Part shown: piece by piece, positions 7,989 to 17,098 of the stretch | How the letters are laid out: the number at the start of each line of letters is the position of its first letter | Numbering within the stretch: the first letter of the stretch is position 1 | NCBI RefSeq assembly: GCF_904846185.1 | Contig: NZ_CAJGZQ010000003.1 | Coordinates: forward strand, 124,001 to 188,000 | Reading direction: 5' to 3' | DNA from: Psychrobacter immobilis | GTDB lineage: Bacteria > Pseudomonadota > Gammaproteobacteria > Pseudomonadales > Moraxellaceae | Length of the DNA stretch: 64,000 nt | Notes under the pieces: model-generated | What the model was told of the DNA's origin: nothing | Seen by the model: the letters and a program-made list of their open reading frames with translations, nothing else | Database searches by the model: none | Translations under genes and position numbers: made by a program

Positions 7989-8738
7989 ATGATGCAAAAA
8001 CCACTTCTCATTATCGGCAATAAAAACTATTCGTCATGGTCATTACGAGCTTGGCTATTACTCAAAGCTTTTAATATTGATTTTGATGAGCAACTGATTG
8101 AACTGTTTCATCCATCCGCGATACCCATTCTCAATGAACATGCGCCAACAGGCAAAGTACCGGTTCTGGTTTATGGTCAAGGTGATGAAAAAGTTACGGT
8201 ATGGGATACTTTAGCGATAGCCATTCACGCCAATGATTATTTGACAGAATTAGATCTTTGGACAGGATTGAAGAAGTCTGACGCTGAGACCAATACTAGC
8301 AACAGAATAAATAGCGCTTATTGCCAAAGCATCATCGCTGAGATGCACTCAGGGTTCATGGGCATTCGTAGTGAGATGCCGATGAACATTCGAGCTAAAG
8401 CAAAAATACAACCTAGCAATGCCTGCTTAAATGATATCGCGCGTATAGAAACAATATTCGAAGATTGCCTGAAAGAGCGCTCAAAAGACGGCTACTTGTT
8501 TGGTTCATTTACGGCTGCTGATGCTTTTTTCGCACCAGTTATTCTACGCTTGCAAACGTATGCCGATGCCTCTGACATAGCATTGAAATCAACGACCAAA
8601 CAATATTGTGAAACGATGTTAAACAATCCTCATCTACAGGCTTGGCGAGAGGCAGCACTTGAAGAAACTCGCGTAATTAAAGAAGATGAAGCAGGTGAGA
8701 TACTGTCGGTGGTTGGGGTGTTGGCTGACCAAAAGTGA
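7989..8738 (+). CDS. Glutathione S-transferase family protein
   Basis: A 249-residue cytosolic GST. The N-terminal thioredoxin-like domain (about residues 1-90) shows the I-G-N-K-N-Y-S-S-W-S-L-R-A-W motif, in which a Ser near residue 15 is the usual glutathione-activating residue of this subgroup. The cis-Pro loop is G-K-V-P-V-L. The segment that contacts the glutathione gamma-glutamate is D-T-L-A-I instead of the common E-S-L-A-I. The all-helical C-terminal domain contains F-G-S-F-T-A-A-D-A-F-F-A-P, typical of the family. Two adjacent ATGs (7989, 7992) follow AGGAT. It is convergent with the next gene, only 16 bp apart. Detoxification or glutathione-dependent thiol chemistry is expected; the substrate is unknown. 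Confidence 0.88.
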   Translation: MMQKPLLIIGNKNYSSWSLRAWLLLKAFNIDFDEQLIELFHPSAIPILNEHAPTGKVPVLVYGQGDEKVTVWDTLAIAIHANDYLTELDLWTGLKKSDAETNTSNRINSAYCQSIIAEMHSGFMGIRSEMPMNIRAKAKIQPSNACLNDIARIETIFEDCLKERSKDGYLFGSFTAADAFFAPVILRLQTYADASDIALKSTTKQYCETMLNNPHLQAWREAALEETRVIKEDEAGEILSVVGVLADQK

Positions 8739-8754
8739 ATCATTGAAAACGAGC

Positions 8755-9582
8755 TTAATAATTATCTTTTAAAGGATATTCATTAGGCTCTATATAGCCT
8801 TTGTTTTTTTGATAATTAATACGATAAGTAGCGTTATGATATTTCTTGCCTTTCACAAATCCATTGAGTGTTATTTCTAAAGGATAAAACCCATTAACGG
8901 TTTTATGACTATCGATAGTAAAGGTAGTTTTGGTATTATCGCACTCTGACATATCGTCTTCGCATTTCCCCGCATTTTCGTTATTAAAATTAATACCTAT
9001 CCAACTCTGTGTAATACCGCTGCCACTAGGTGTCAATATGACAAGACTATCACTGTAATAACCTTGATGCGTATCACCATGCTCATTTATAAAGCCCCAC
9101 GTATTTGTCGCAAACTGTTCTAAATCCCAACCACTTAAACCAAGACCATTACTGCCTGCATTCATATAAGGATTGGCCGACTCAACTTGCCAGCCTTCAC
9201 CTTTAGGCTTTAAAACAAACATACCGACTAAACCACTGTCAAAGCGAGTGTCGGTATACTCCAACGCTTCACCATCCTCGTTAAAACTAGCGTTACCTTT
9301 CATCACTATATATAAACGTTTACCTTTATCCGTCTCTATGACCTTTTGCCTATCAATATCGATGCAATAGCCCGTCATATAAGGCTCTCTAGTTAAACCA
9401 TTGACGGAACCAGAAGGAGCAATCGCGCCATGACACCCTAATGCTTCATTATAAAGCGGATAGTACGGCTTGAGGATATCCATCACACTATCAGCAGCAG
9501 AGGCTGTACCGCATATTAATGTGACTGTAATAAGGAACGCTACTTTTCTTAAGCTGAGTAATCCTAAATTAGATTTGAACAT
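8755..9582 (-). CDS. Secreted protein of unknown function (tandem paralogue 2)
   Basis: A 275-residue protein with a signal peptide (hydrophobic run then T-A-S-A-A-D, cleavage near residue 30). I do not recognise the family. It is clearly paralogous to the next gene upstream: shared blocks include S-G-L-V-G-M-F-V-L-K-P, V-E-S-A-N-P-x-M-N-A-G, W-G-F-I-N and N-G-F-Y-P-L-E-I-T-L-N-G-F. Four cysteines are conserved in position (G-C-H-G, Y-C-I-D-I-D-R, K-C-E and E-C-D), so two disulfides are likely. The start at 9582 is chosen because AAAGGAAG precedes it; an in-frame TTG at 9609 has no such site. It should be periplasmic or extracellular. Role unknown. Confidence 0.75.
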   Translation of the reverse strand: MFKSNLGLLSLRKVAFLITVTLICGTASAADSVMDILKPYYPLYNEALGCHGAIAPSGSVNGLTREPYMTGYCIDIDRQKVIETDKGKRLYIVMKGNASFNEDGEALEYTDTRFDSGLVGMFVLKPKGEGWQVESANPYMNAGSNGLGLSGWDLEQFATNTWGFINEHGDTHQGYYSDSLVILTPSGSGITQSWIGINFNNENAGKCEDDMSECDNTKTTFTIDSHKTVNGFYPLEITLNGFVKGKKYHNATYRINYQKNKGYIEPNEYPLKDNY

Positions 9583-9659
9583 CTTAAATACTTCCTTTGA
9601 AGCTCTCAAAATTTTTATCGTTCATTTTTATGAAACACGAATATAGTTATGAATATGAA

Positions 9660-10520
9660 TCAAAAGCTTACATCTTTCATTGGATAATCATTAGGTACTT
9701 GATACCCTAATCGGGGTTGATACTTAATAAGATAGACTTGATTTTTATATACCTTATCATCTTCAAAACCGTTTAGCGTAATCTCTAACGGATAAAAACC
9801 ATTAATTATCGTCTTCTTATCAACGCCTAGCTTAGCCTTTAAAAGTGTACAAGTACTGGCATCAGGATTGCTACAACCTCCTGCTGACCCAGATCCTCCA
9901 TTAGAATGTTCATACTTGGCTTCTACCCAGCTTCTTCTAATATTACTCTTGTCTGGTGTAAGTAAAATAAAAGCCGAGCCTGAATGAACCCAATGCGAAT
10001 CACTATGAATGTTAATAAATCCCCATTTATCAGGGGCAACTTGTATCAGCTTCCAGTCTTTTAGACCTTTACCAGAAGCACCTGCATTCATCGCTGGATT
10101 GGCAGATTCTACTTCCCAGCCTGAACCTTGTGGCTTTAGAACAAACATGCCTACTAGACCAGAAAATACGTGTGCTCCATACGCTTCGCTACCGTCTTCA
10201 TTAAAACCGATATCGCCAATGACCGATATATATAGCCTTGTACCCTGCTTGGCTTGTACCTTTAATTGTCTATCAATTTTAATACAGTAACCGTTTTGAT
10301 AAAGTGTGCCTTCGCCATCTGATGAACCGTTATTAGCCATAATACCTCGACACTGCTTAGCCTCATTATAGATAGGATAGTATTCATTCAGAATCTCATT
10401 GACCGTTTGCCCTGCATAAGCATTGGTTACACTAAATATAAACGATATAAAAACCAGACATTTAACCCAATGATTATTTTTGCGAACTGCATATTTATTT
10501 TTCACTATTAAGGCTCTCAT
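9660..10520 (-). CDS. Secreted protein of unknown function (tandem paralogue 1)
   Basis: A 286-residue protein with a basic N-terminus, a hydrophobic segment (about 19-33) and an A-Y-A-G cleavage site near residue 36, so it is exported. It shares long blocks with the neighbour at 8755-9582 and the same four cysteines (Q-C-R-G, Y-C-I-K-I-D-R, G-G-C-S and S-T-C). The order is signal peptide, Y-Y-P-x-Y-N-E-A helix, beta-rich body, conserved C-terminal N-G-F-Y-P-L-E-I-T-L-N-G-F block. A Gly/Ser-rich stretch near residue 213 is unique to this copy. The two genes are 77 bp apart in the same orientation and arose by duplication. No enzyme motif is visible. No named family can be offered. Confidence 0.75.
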   Translation of the reverse strand: MRALIVKNKYAVRKNNHWVKCLVFISFIFSVTNAYAGQTVNEILNEYYPIYNEAKQCRGIMANNGSSDGEGTLYQNGYCIKIDRQLKVQAKQGTRLYISVIGDIGFNEDGSEAYGAHVFSGLVGMFVLKPQGSGWEVESANPAMNAGASGKGLKDWKLIQVAPDKWGFINIHSDSHWVHSGSAFILLTPDKSNIRRSWVEAKYEHSNGGSGSAGGCSNPDASTCTLLKAKLGVDKKTIINGFYPLEITLNGFEDDKVYKNQVYLIKYQPRLGYQVPNDYPMKDVSF

Positions 10521-10579
10521 AAAATATTAACGAACATAAGTTAATTGATAAATTTTTACAAGTAGTATATCAGCACCCA

Positions 10580-10605
10580 TAAAAAAACCACCTCAAAAGA
10601 GGTGG
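10580..10605 (-). terminator. Rho-independent terminator of ahpF
   Basis: On the minus strand CCACCTC pairs with GAGGTGG around a TTTT loop, followed by seven T. It lies about 30 bases after the ahpF stop. Confidence 0.88.
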
Positions 10606-10635
10606 CTTGTTAGACTAAATTTAGCGTGAAATAAC

Positions 10636-12213
10636 TTACTGCATAACCAAGTACTCAAACGCTGATAATGCCGCTTTGCTACCTTCACCCATCGCAATAT
10701 TAATCTGCTTAAATGGCACAGTCGTGACGTCACCACAAGCAAAGATACCTTTGCGATCAGTACGGCAGCGCTCATCAATCTCAATCTCGCCAAAACGGTT
10801 CAAATCAACAAAGCCTTTGACAAACGCAGAGTTCGGTACTAAGCCGATCTGTACAAACACCCCTGCCAAGTCACGCTCATGAGTATCACCTGTGCTGCGA
10901 TCTTGATAAACGATCGAAGTCACTTTACCATCAGTCGCTTTAATTTCTTGCGTCGCTGCGCCAGTGATAAATTCGATATTGGCTTTCTCTTTGGCTTTGT
11001 TAATCAACACCTGATCCGCTTTTAAATCATCCGCGAACTCAAGCACGGTCACATGCTTCACGATACCAGCAAGATCTAATGCCGCTTCGATACCAGAGTT
11101 ACCACCACCGACGACAGCAATATCTTTACCCTTAAAGAATGGGCCATCACAGTGAGCACAGAAAGCCACGCCTTTACCGATGTTTTCTTCTTCACCTGGA
11201 ACACCAAGCTTACGCCACTGAGCACCCGTCGCTAAGATAATACTGCGTGTCTCAAACGTCTCACCCGTATTTAGATGAATGCGATAGTTTTCATCTTCTG
11301 TCTCACTAATTTCTTTGACGCTGACGTGCTCTTTTAAAGTAATATCGTATTCGCGTAAATGCTTTTCAAAGTTCGCTGACAGCTCAGTACCAGTCGTTAA
11401 AGGCACAGAAATCAAGTTTTCGATATCCTGCGTGTCTTTCACCTGTCCGCCGATACGATCAGCAACCATCGTCACTTTTAAGCCTTTACGAGCGGTATAA
11501 ATCGCAGCGGCAACGCCAGCTGGACCTGCACCAATAATCGTCACATCTTGCTGCTCTAACTGCTCAGCATCGTCAGCAGCTTCTGCTAACAAGTCAGGAA
11601 ATTGCTCTTGCAACTTTCCAATCAATTTTGCCGTGTCGATGAGACCATTGGCAAACGGTTTACCATTTAAGAATACCGCTGGTACACCTTGGATGTTATT
11701 AGCATCAACCTGCTCTTGGAATAGAGCACCATCAATCATCTCGTTGCTAATACCATCGTTCAATAGTGCAAACTGGTTGAGCGCTTGCACCACTTCTGGG
11801 CAACTATGGCAAGATAGCGACACGTAAGTTTGAAACTGTAGTGGCTTATTAAAACGCTTAATCAGCTTTTGAATACTTTCATCCAATTTTAGCGTATGAC
11901 CACCGGCTTGCAAAATAGCCAAAATCAGCGAGGTAAATTCATGACCACCGGGAATACCACTAAAGACGATACCCGTATCAGTCAATTCACCATCGACATG
12001 ACTGACCACTTTAAAGCTAATTGGACTTGGTAAGCTATCATCAGTTGCTGTTGCATCAAAATTGATTTTATCTGTGGTGCCAGCGATTTTAGTCAAAAAA
12101 TCAATCAATTCAGCACGCTTGCTATGTTCGCCACTACCCAATACAAAGGTAATTGGACGAGTCATTTTTTCGCTATAACTTTTGATGGCATCTAATAAAC
12201 TTTTATCTATCAT
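10636..12213 (-). CDS. ahpF: Alkyl hydroperoxide reductase subunit F
   Basis: A 525-residue flavoprotein that passes electrons from NADH to AhpC. The N-terminal double-thioredoxin domain carries the redox pair C-H-S-C (Cys135, Cys138). The FAD site starts with G-A-G-P-A-G (227-232). The thioredoxin-reductase-type active site is F-C-A-H-C-D (Cys352, Cys355). The NAD site is [10 protein letters not shown], and the C-terminal G-I-F-A-C-G-D-V closes the FAD domain. Length is normal. Its partner AhpC lies about 0.9 kb away on the same strand, separated by a small plus-strand DUF465 gene, so the two are not in one operon. The adjacent OxyR gene suggests peroxide-dependent control, but I see no convincing OxyR site upstream. 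Confidence 0.97.
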   Translation of the reverse strand: MIDKSLLDAIKSYSEKMTRPITFVLGSGEHSKRAELIDFLTKIAGTTDKINFDATATDDSLPSPISFKVVSHVDGELTDTGIVFSGIPGGHEFTSLILAILQAGGHTLKLDESIQKLIKRFNKPLQFQTYVSLSCHSCPEVVQALNQFALLNDGISNEMIDGALFQEQVDANNIQGVPAVFLNGKPFANGLIDTAKLIGKLQEQFPDLLAEAADDAEQLEQQDVTIIGAGPAGVAAAIYTARKGLKVTMVADRIGGQVKDTQDIENLISVPLTTGTELSANFEKHLREYDITLKEHVSVKEISETEDENYRIHLNTGETFETRSIILATGAQWRKLGVPGEEENIGKGVAFCAHCDGPFFKGKDIAVVGGGNSGIEAALDLAGIVKHVTVLEFADDLKADQVLINKAKEKANIEFITGAATQEIKATDGKVTSIVYQDRSTGDTHERDLAGVFVQIGLVPNSAFVKGFVDLNRFGEIEIDERCRTDRKGIFACGDVTTVPFKQINIAMGEGSKAALSAFEYLVMQ

Positions 12214-12435
12214 GTTTGTTCCTCATCATTACTGGATATGTAACGGCAACTGTCAAGTTGCTCGTTCAAATATAGACTATTTGGTATTAATAATTTTATC
12301 TAAAATATTATAGGCCATAAGTTTATGCCCTTTGATGTCTCTATTATCATAGGTTCTGAGGGTTTCGGCAAGCTGAGAAACTCAAACCTTATGTTTTATA
12401 AAACCAATCATTAATTATTATTTAAAATTAAATAT

Positions 12436-12453
12436 TAATCTACATGTAGATTA
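12436..12453. promoter_or_regulatory. 18-bp perfect palindrome in the ahpF / DUF465 intergenic region
   Basis: TAATCTACATGTAGATTA is a perfect palindrome between divergently transcribed ahpF and the DUF465 gene. Length and symmetry are like those of a dimeric regulator site. The rest of the 12214-12715 gap is A+T-rich; no other structure is clear there. Confidence 0.4.
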
Positions 12454-12715
12454 TTCTCATGGTAACAAGGCTATTTTTTCGCTACAATCAAATGAGGCTA
12501 ATAAGAAAAACTCTTATTTCCCTCGTTGCAGATTGTCTTTTATGCAAGTTTATCAAAGACGCTTTCTGCTACTATTAGGTCTTATCCATATTGAGCTAAA
12601 TAGTGTTTTGGCTTAATAAAATCAAGTCTCGAAATCATAGCAATTCATCAAAACAATCTTACGACCATGCGCGGATGCTTACTGCAAACTTGCGCTTCAT
12701 AACAAGGATGACAAC

Positions 12716-12964
12716 ATGAGAAAGACTGATACATGGCAAGATAACAAAGACATTATTGCTGAGCTTAAGCTAAAAGACAGTCATTTTGCGACGATCTTTG
12801 ATGAGCATACCCAGCTAGATCAGCAGATTAATCAGTTGGATAAAAACTTGGTGACACACACCAGTCGCGATGAAGAAATTGAACTGATGAAACGACGAAA
12901 ACTGCATTTAAAAGATGAGATTTATAAGATAATTGATAAAAATAAACTACAATCTCATGCTTAG
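12716..12964 (+). CDS. DUF465 (YdcH/SlyX-like) small coiled-coil protein
   Basis: An 82-residue, strongly charged helical protein. The DUF465 pattern is clear: F-A-T-I-F-D-E-H-T-Q-L-D-Q-Q-I-N-Q-L-D followed by I-E-L-M-K-R-R-K-L-H-L-K-D-E-I-Y (each given residue by residue). The function of this widespread family is unknown. AAGGATG precedes the ATG. The gene stands between ahpF (divergent) and ahpC (convergent) and shares a terminator region with ahpC. Its position inside the peroxide cluster may be chance. Confidence 0.85.
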   Translation: MRKTDTWQDNKDIIAELKLKDSHFATIFDEHTQLDQQINQLDKNLVTHTSRDEEIELMKRRKLHLKDEIYKIIDKNKLQSHA

Positions 12965-13021
12965 CGCTTCACTTATTATCACGATGCATGAATAAAAACA
13001 TTTATTGATAAATAACACAAA

Positions 13022-13052
13022 AAGACCCCATCAACTTATGCTGATGGGGTCT
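13022..13052. terminator. Terminator between the DUF465 gene and ahpC
   Basis: A perfect 12-bp inverted repeat (AAGACCCCATCA) lies between the convergent genes. The A-run on the left gives a T-tract on the minus strand, so it best serves ahpC; on the plus strand the tail is CATTTAT and weaker. Confidence 0.8.
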
Positions 13053-13137
13053 TCATTTATAATGCTGATTTAACTCAAAGTAGGATATACAGCACTACAA
13101 ATATCTAAAGTATTGAACCAGTTCGTTAAATCAAGAG

Positions 13138-13704
13138 TTAGATTTTACCAACAAGATCAAGACTTGGTTTTAGCGTTTCTTGACCAGCTTCCCAAGCGGC
13201 AGGGCAAACTTCGCCATCGTTTTCACGAACATATTGAGCTGCTTTTACTTTACGTAGCATGTCTTTTGCACTACGGCCAATACCACCAGCATGAATCTCA
13301 GCAACTTGAATCAAGCCGTCTGGATCAACTAGGAATGTACCGCGTTCAGCCAAACCTGCTTCTTCGATCATGACGTTAAAGCCACGAGTGATACGGCCAG
13401 TAGGATCACCGATCATTGGGTATTGTACTTTACCGATCGCTTCTGAAGAATCATGCCATGCTTTATGCGTGAAATGAGTATCCGTAGATACTGAGTATAC
13501 TTCTACGCCCAAACCTTTAAGCTCGTCATAATGAGCCGCCATGTCTTCAAGTTCAGTTGGGCAAACAAAGGTAAAGTCAGCTGGGTAGAATAAAAAGATT
13601 GCCCAGTTGCCTTTTACATCTTCTGAAGTGATGGTTTTGAATTCACCATTAACGTACGCATCAGCTGAAAATTCTGGGATTTCTTGATTGATAATAGACG
13701 CCAT
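13138..13704 (-). CDS. ahpC: Alkyl hydroperoxide reductase subunit C (peroxiredoxin)
   Basis: A 188-residue typical 2-Cys peroxiredoxin that reduces H2O2, organic peroxides and peroxynitrite in the cytoplasm. The peroxidatic site [10 protein letters not shown] has Cys48. The resolving Cys is in G-E-V-C-P-A-A-W (about residue 167). The C-terminus is of AhpC rather than Prx5 or BCP type. AAAGGAG lies just before the ATG. The gene is divergent from oxyR across a 348-bp region, the usual layout for direct OxyR activation. AhpF, its reductase, is encoded nearby on the same strand. Confidence 0.97.
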   Translation of the reverse strand: MASIINQEIPEFSADAYVNGEFKTITSEDVKGNWAIFLFYPADFTFVCPTELEDMAAHYDELKGLGVEVYSVSTDTHFTHKAWHDSSEAIGKVQYPMIGDPTGRITRGFNVMIEEAGLAERGTFLVDPDGLIQVAEIHAGGIGRSAKDMLRKVKAAQYVRENDGEVCPAAWEAGQETLKPSLDLVGKI

Positions 13705-14052
13705 GATTGGCTCCTTTATAGTTGATTGATAGTTAAGTTAATTGAAATTTCTTGGTATGATTGTTTCTATTAAGCCTTTACTGCTTTGGGCTACCTGACA
13801 AACTATACGCGAATTCTATCGTTAATCCAGTTAAAAGTTTTTAATGTGATGTTTTGTTTTATTAAACTTGTTAAACTATTCTCTCTACTTTTTATCATCA
13901 GTGCATTATGCATCAGCCACTATAGAGCATGCGTCAGTCACTATACAGCCGTTAGGTTACGTTAAGATGACATCGAGTGTGGATATCGAATTGGTACACC
14001 AAATGAATCAGCCTAATATATCGCCTTAAAAACCCATTAATAGAGAGGTTTT

Positions 14053-14961
14053 ATGATTACTTTACGTCAACTTGAGTTTGCTTTAGCAGTGGCCAAGCAC
14101 CGTCACTTCAAACGTGCAGCAGAAGACTGTAATATCTCACAATCGGCACTGAGCTTGGGTATCGCCGAGTTAGAAAAGCAACTGGATACGCAGATTTTTG
14201 AGCGTAATAATAAGCAGGTATTGATTACCCCTATCGGTGAAGACATTTTAACGCGGGCGCAGCGAGTTTTTTCTGAAGTCAATGATTTGACCACACGCGC
14301 CCATAGCCATCAATCGCCGCTGGCGTATCCGATGACTGTCGGTATCATTCCAACGATTGCGCCTTATCTACTGCCAAAAGTCTTACCTGCCCTGCGTGCT
14401 CAATATCCTGAGTTTCGTATGACCATCGTTGAGCAACAAACGGAGCGTTTGCTAGAGCAAGTGCGTTACGGTCATATTGATACGGCTATTATTGCGCTGC
14501 CTTATGCGGTCGATGGTTTGCACAGCTTTGAGTTTTGGAGCGAGGATTTCTTTGCCGTATTCCCAAAAGATGATGTGCATGCCAAGCTTGAAACCATCAA
14601 CGCGGATGAGCTGGCTACCGCCAATCTTATGCTGCTCGGCGAAGGGCATTGCTTGACCGATCAAACCCTTTCTGTCTGTCATTTTGACCGTGCACAGATG
14701 AAGTCAAGCTTTTCAGATGCTAGCTTAAACACCCTTATACAGATGGCACTTGCCAATATGGGGACGACATTGGTGCCAGAAATGGCGCTCGACCAGCTGC
14801 ATCTGCAGAACCAAAATGCGGTAGCCGTACCATTAGCAGAAAAAGGGCCACACCGCCATATTGCTTTTGTCACCCGTCTAAATTATGCTCGTGTCGATGA
14901 CGTCAACTTATTAGGTAAAGTGTTTAAGCAAGCATTTGAAGATGCTGCTAATAAAGAATAA
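14053..14961 (+). CDS. oxyR: Hydrogen-peroxide-sensing LysR regulator OxyR
   Basis: A 302-residue LysR-type regulator. The N-terminal winged helix (residues 1-60) has the S-Q-S-A-L-S-L-G-I-A-E-L-E motif. The regulatory domain holds the OxyR redox segment G-H-C-L-T-D-Q-T-L-S-V-C, with Cys200 and Cys209 nine residues apart exactly as in E. coli OxyR (Cys199/Cys208). H2O2 drives a disulfide between them and turns on the target genes. AGAGAGG lies before the ATG. It is divergent from ahpC, a likely target. The 13705-14052 gap holds the ahpC and oxyR promoters, but I could not find a clear tandem ATAG-N7-CTAT site. The HD gene follows 45 bp downstream and may be co-transcribed. Confidence 0.95.
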   Translation: MITLRQLEFALAVAKHRHFKRAAEDCNISQSALSLGIAELEKQLDTQIFERNNKQVLITPIGEDILTRAQRVFSEVNDLTTRAHSHQSPLAYPMTVGIIPTIAPYLLPKVLPALRAQYPEFRMTIVEQQTERLLEQVRYGHIDTAIIALPYAVDGLHSFEFWSEDFFAVFPKDDVHAKLETINADELATANLMLLGEGHCLTDQTLSVCHFDRAQMKSSFSDASLNTLIQMALANMGTTLVPEMALDQLHLQNQNAVAVPLAEKGPHRHIAFVTRLNYARVDDVNLLGKVFKQAFEDAANKE

Positions 14962-15006
14962 TCTGTTGGTTGTAAATTGCCAGCAGTTATCAAACGAAGG
15001 TTAACA

Positions 15007-15690
15007 ATGGACGATTTGTCGCAACTAAATACTGAGCTTGGTACGATTTTTACGCAGCATTTATCTGCTATGTGTAACCATATCACGCTAGAGCAAGTGA
15101 GCATACTTTGGCAAGATATCGCCATGCGTTATAACGAGCCACAGCGTGCTTATCATAGCTTGCAGCATATTCAGCAGTTGTTTGGGCAGTTTGAGCAGGT
15201 TAAGGATAATTTGCATGAGCCGAATATCATTGCGTTAGCACTGTTGTATCATGATGTGATATATGAACCGACGCGCTCAGATAACGAGCTTAAAAGTGCA
15301 GAATATGTAGTAGAGTCATTAACGGGTTATTTAAGTGCAGAGCAATGCCAACATATCTACGCGTTGATTATGATGACGGCTAGTCATCAAATTGACAACT
15401 GGTCAAACGAAACTAAAGAGAGAGAGAAATACAGCGATGCCGCTTATTTACTAGATATGGACTTAAGTATTTTAGGGTCATCTTGGTCGGTGTATGAACA
15501 CTATGCTCACGCCGTACGCCAAGAGTATGCGCATGTCTTAGATGGCGATTATCGCGTCGGACGCATGGCAGTATTAAAAGAATTGCTGGCACATCCAACG
15601 CTTTATCTGACAGATTATTACTATGAACGTTTAGAGAAGCAGGCTCGAAAAAATATTGAGCACGAAATTACGCTTTTACACGCATCTTAA
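15007..15690 (+). CDS. HD-domain predicted metal-dependent phosphohydrolase
   Basis: A 227-residue cytoplasmic protein of the family often mislabelled as NMDA-receptor-like. HD-type metal ligands are visible: Y-H-S-L-Q-H-I (about residue 45), L-L-Y-H-D-V-I-Y (about 80) and L-D-M-D-L-S-I-L-G (about 150). These fit the H...HD...D pattern. The substrate is unknown. The frame extends upstream to a TTG at 14977, but the ATG at 15007 follows CGAAGG and fits family length. The 3' end overlaps the convergent methyltransferase gene by 23 bp. It directly follows oxyR on the same strand. Confidence 0.78.
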   Translation: MDDLSQLNTELGTIFTQHLSAMCNHITLEQVSILWQDIAMRYNEPQRAYHSLQHIQQLFGQFEQVKDNLHEPNIIALALLYHDVIYEPTRSDNELKSAEYVVESLTGYLSAEQCQHIYALIMMTASHQIDNWSNETKEREKYSDAAYLLDMDLSILGSSWSVYEHYAHAVRQEYAHVLDGDYRVGRMAVLKELLAHPTLYLTDYYYERLEKQARKNIEHEITLLHAS

Positions 15691-16273
15691 TAAACAGCTC
15701 ACTGCCCTGCCGTGCAGGATGTGAATTATAGCTTGGCTCCATGATTTCAATATCAAAATGCTGCTCAAAATGCTGCTGATATTCAGCTTTTGTGCCGCCA
15801 AACGGTGGTTCTTCTCGTCCAAAGTCTTTATCAAAGAGCAAACCAATCAGCTTACCATTCGGTTTTAGTAACGCTGCCATCTGCTGCACATACTCGTCAC
15901 GGCGTGATGGATTTATCGCACAAAAAAACGTCTGCTCAAGCACCCAATCAAACTGATACTGCTCAGGCGATAACTCAAAAAAGTCGGCACAGATTAAATG
16001 CTCAACTGGAAAGTTAGGATAACGCTCAGCAAACGCTGCAATCGGCGCTGGGGCAAAATCAACCAAGGTGACATTGGTAAATCCTTGCTCATGTAAATAA
16101 CCTACTTCGTAAGCATTGCCCGCACCCGGCACCAGAATCGCTTGCTCTTTGGCAGATTCGGGCAGTTGGTCAATATAAGCTTTGAGCGGTGGCGATACCT
16201 GTCCCATGTCCCAACCGATACTGTCTTGCTCATAACGCTGCTGCCAAAGTTCCGCTTGATTGACGTTTTCCAT
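15668..16273 (-). CDS. TPMT-family SAM-dependent methyltransferase
   Basis: A 201-residue class I methyltransferase of the thiopurine methyltransferase type. Motif I is V-P-G-A-G-N-A-Y-E-V, and V-D-F-A-P-A-P supplies the acidic residue after beta-2. The N-terminus has the characteristic L-W-Q-Q-R-Y ... G-W-D-M-G pattern that covers the SAM pocket. G-Q-V-S-P-P-L fits the family as well. Related enzymes methylate thiols, halides, selenium or tellurium compounds. Given the sulfur-related genes nearby, a thiol is a reasonable but unproven substrate. The stop overlaps the end of the convergent HD gene. No ribosome site stands out before the ATG. Confidence 0.82.
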   Translation of the reverse strand: MENVNQAELWQQRYEQDSIGWDMGQVSPPLKAYIDQLPESAKEQAILVPGAGNAYEVGYLHEQGFTNVTLVDFAPAPIAAFAERYPNFPVEHLICADFFELSPEQYQFDWVLEQTFFCAINPSRRDEYVQQMAALLKPNGKLIGLLFDKDFGREEPPFGGTKAEYQQHFEQHFDIEIMEPSYNSHPARQGSELFIKMRVKA

Positions 16274-16350
16274 ATGACATCCCTGAAGACAAAATTATTA
16301 TTTAAACGACACGGTTTATATCGTTATGTCTTATCATATCAGGCTTATTA

Positions 16351-16395
16351 GAGCGTGTCTCATTTTAAAGATGGTGATGAAAATGAGGACATGCC
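16351..16395. repeat. Hairpin-forming intergenic repeat, copy A
   Basis: A 45-bp element with arms GTGTC-TCATTTT and AAAATGAGGACAT around AAAGATGGTGATG. Related sequences lie at 23431-23475 and, inverted, at 48668-48702. It sits in the 154-bp gap between two minus-strand genes and could also act as an mRNA hairpin. Confidence 0.55.
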
Positions 16396-16427
16396 TTACG
16401 ATTATGGATATTATTCAGATAAATCAT

Positions 16428-17096
16428 TTAATCTAATTTTCCCGTCTTCCCTGCCAGCATATCGTGCCAATACTGATAATCAGGCATCGCATTCGCTACC
16501 GCCTGCCAAAAATCCGCACTATGATTAGCATGGTGTAAATGACACAGCTCATGGACGATGACGTATTCTGTGCATTCAATAGGATAAGCAGGCAGATACA
16601 CAGATAACCAAATTCGGCGCGCACGCGTGTTACAACTACCCCAGCGCGTATGCATTTTTTTTAGGCGTATCTCATTGGCTGTCGCACCGACAATCGGTTG
16701 CCACTTTGCAAATAATGCAGGTATCGCTTCAGAAAGATGTTGCCGATGATAGGCAAGTTTTTCATCATGGTTTAAAGTGAACGGTTGCTTTGTACCCCAC
16801 AATAGCAAGGTACTATCAGCAGTTAAAGCTTGCGCTAAAGGACGTTGTTGCCGCTTATACTGCTCTAATACTTGCGGATGGTTTGCTATCGCCCATGACA
16901 CGCGCTTAATCACAGCCTGCGCAGCTTGTGCTGGGCTAATAAATAGTGGTACAGATACCAGTAATTTATGCGGTTTTAAGCGAAAGTTGATATTTTTAAC
17001 CTGCTTTTTGCTGATATGTAGCTCAATACCTGCTTGCGCCAAACAATGTTTAGCGCTGTCTAATAAAATAGACTGATATGCTGGCGGTACATTCAT
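16428..17096 (-). CDS. YgjP/DUF45-family predicted metallopeptidase
   Basis: A 222-residue protein with the zinc-peptidase motif V-I-V-H-E-L-C-H-L, followed by H-A-N-H-S-A-D-F-W, the DUF45 (YgjP, SprT-like) signature. The preceding M-H-T-R-W-G-S-C segment is also conserved in the family. The N-terminal half is a beta-rich region with basic patches. No signal peptide, so cytoplasmic. Its ATG lies 2 bases after the stop of the DUF1513 gene, so it is probably translationally coupled and transcribed with the iron locus upstream. Any role in that pathway is unknown. Family members are abundant, but the physiological substrate has not been settled. Confidence 0.85.
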   Translation of the reverse strand: MNVPPAYQSILLDSAKHCLAQAGIELHISKKQVKNINFRLKPHKLLVSVPLFISPAQAAQAVIKRVSWAIANHPQVLEQYKRQQRPLAQALTADSTLLLWGTKQPFTLNHDEKLAYHRQHLSEAIPALFAKWQPIVGATANEIRLKKMHTRWGSCNTRARRIWLSVYLPAYPIECTEYVIVHELCHLHHANHSADFWQAVANAMPDYQYWHDMLAGKTGKLD

Positions 17097-17098
17097 GC

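Noticed and set aside
13705..14052. OxyR binding site between ahpC and oxyR
   Set aside because: Several ATAG tetramers are present but no spacing fits the four-part ATAG-N7-CTAT pattern well enough.
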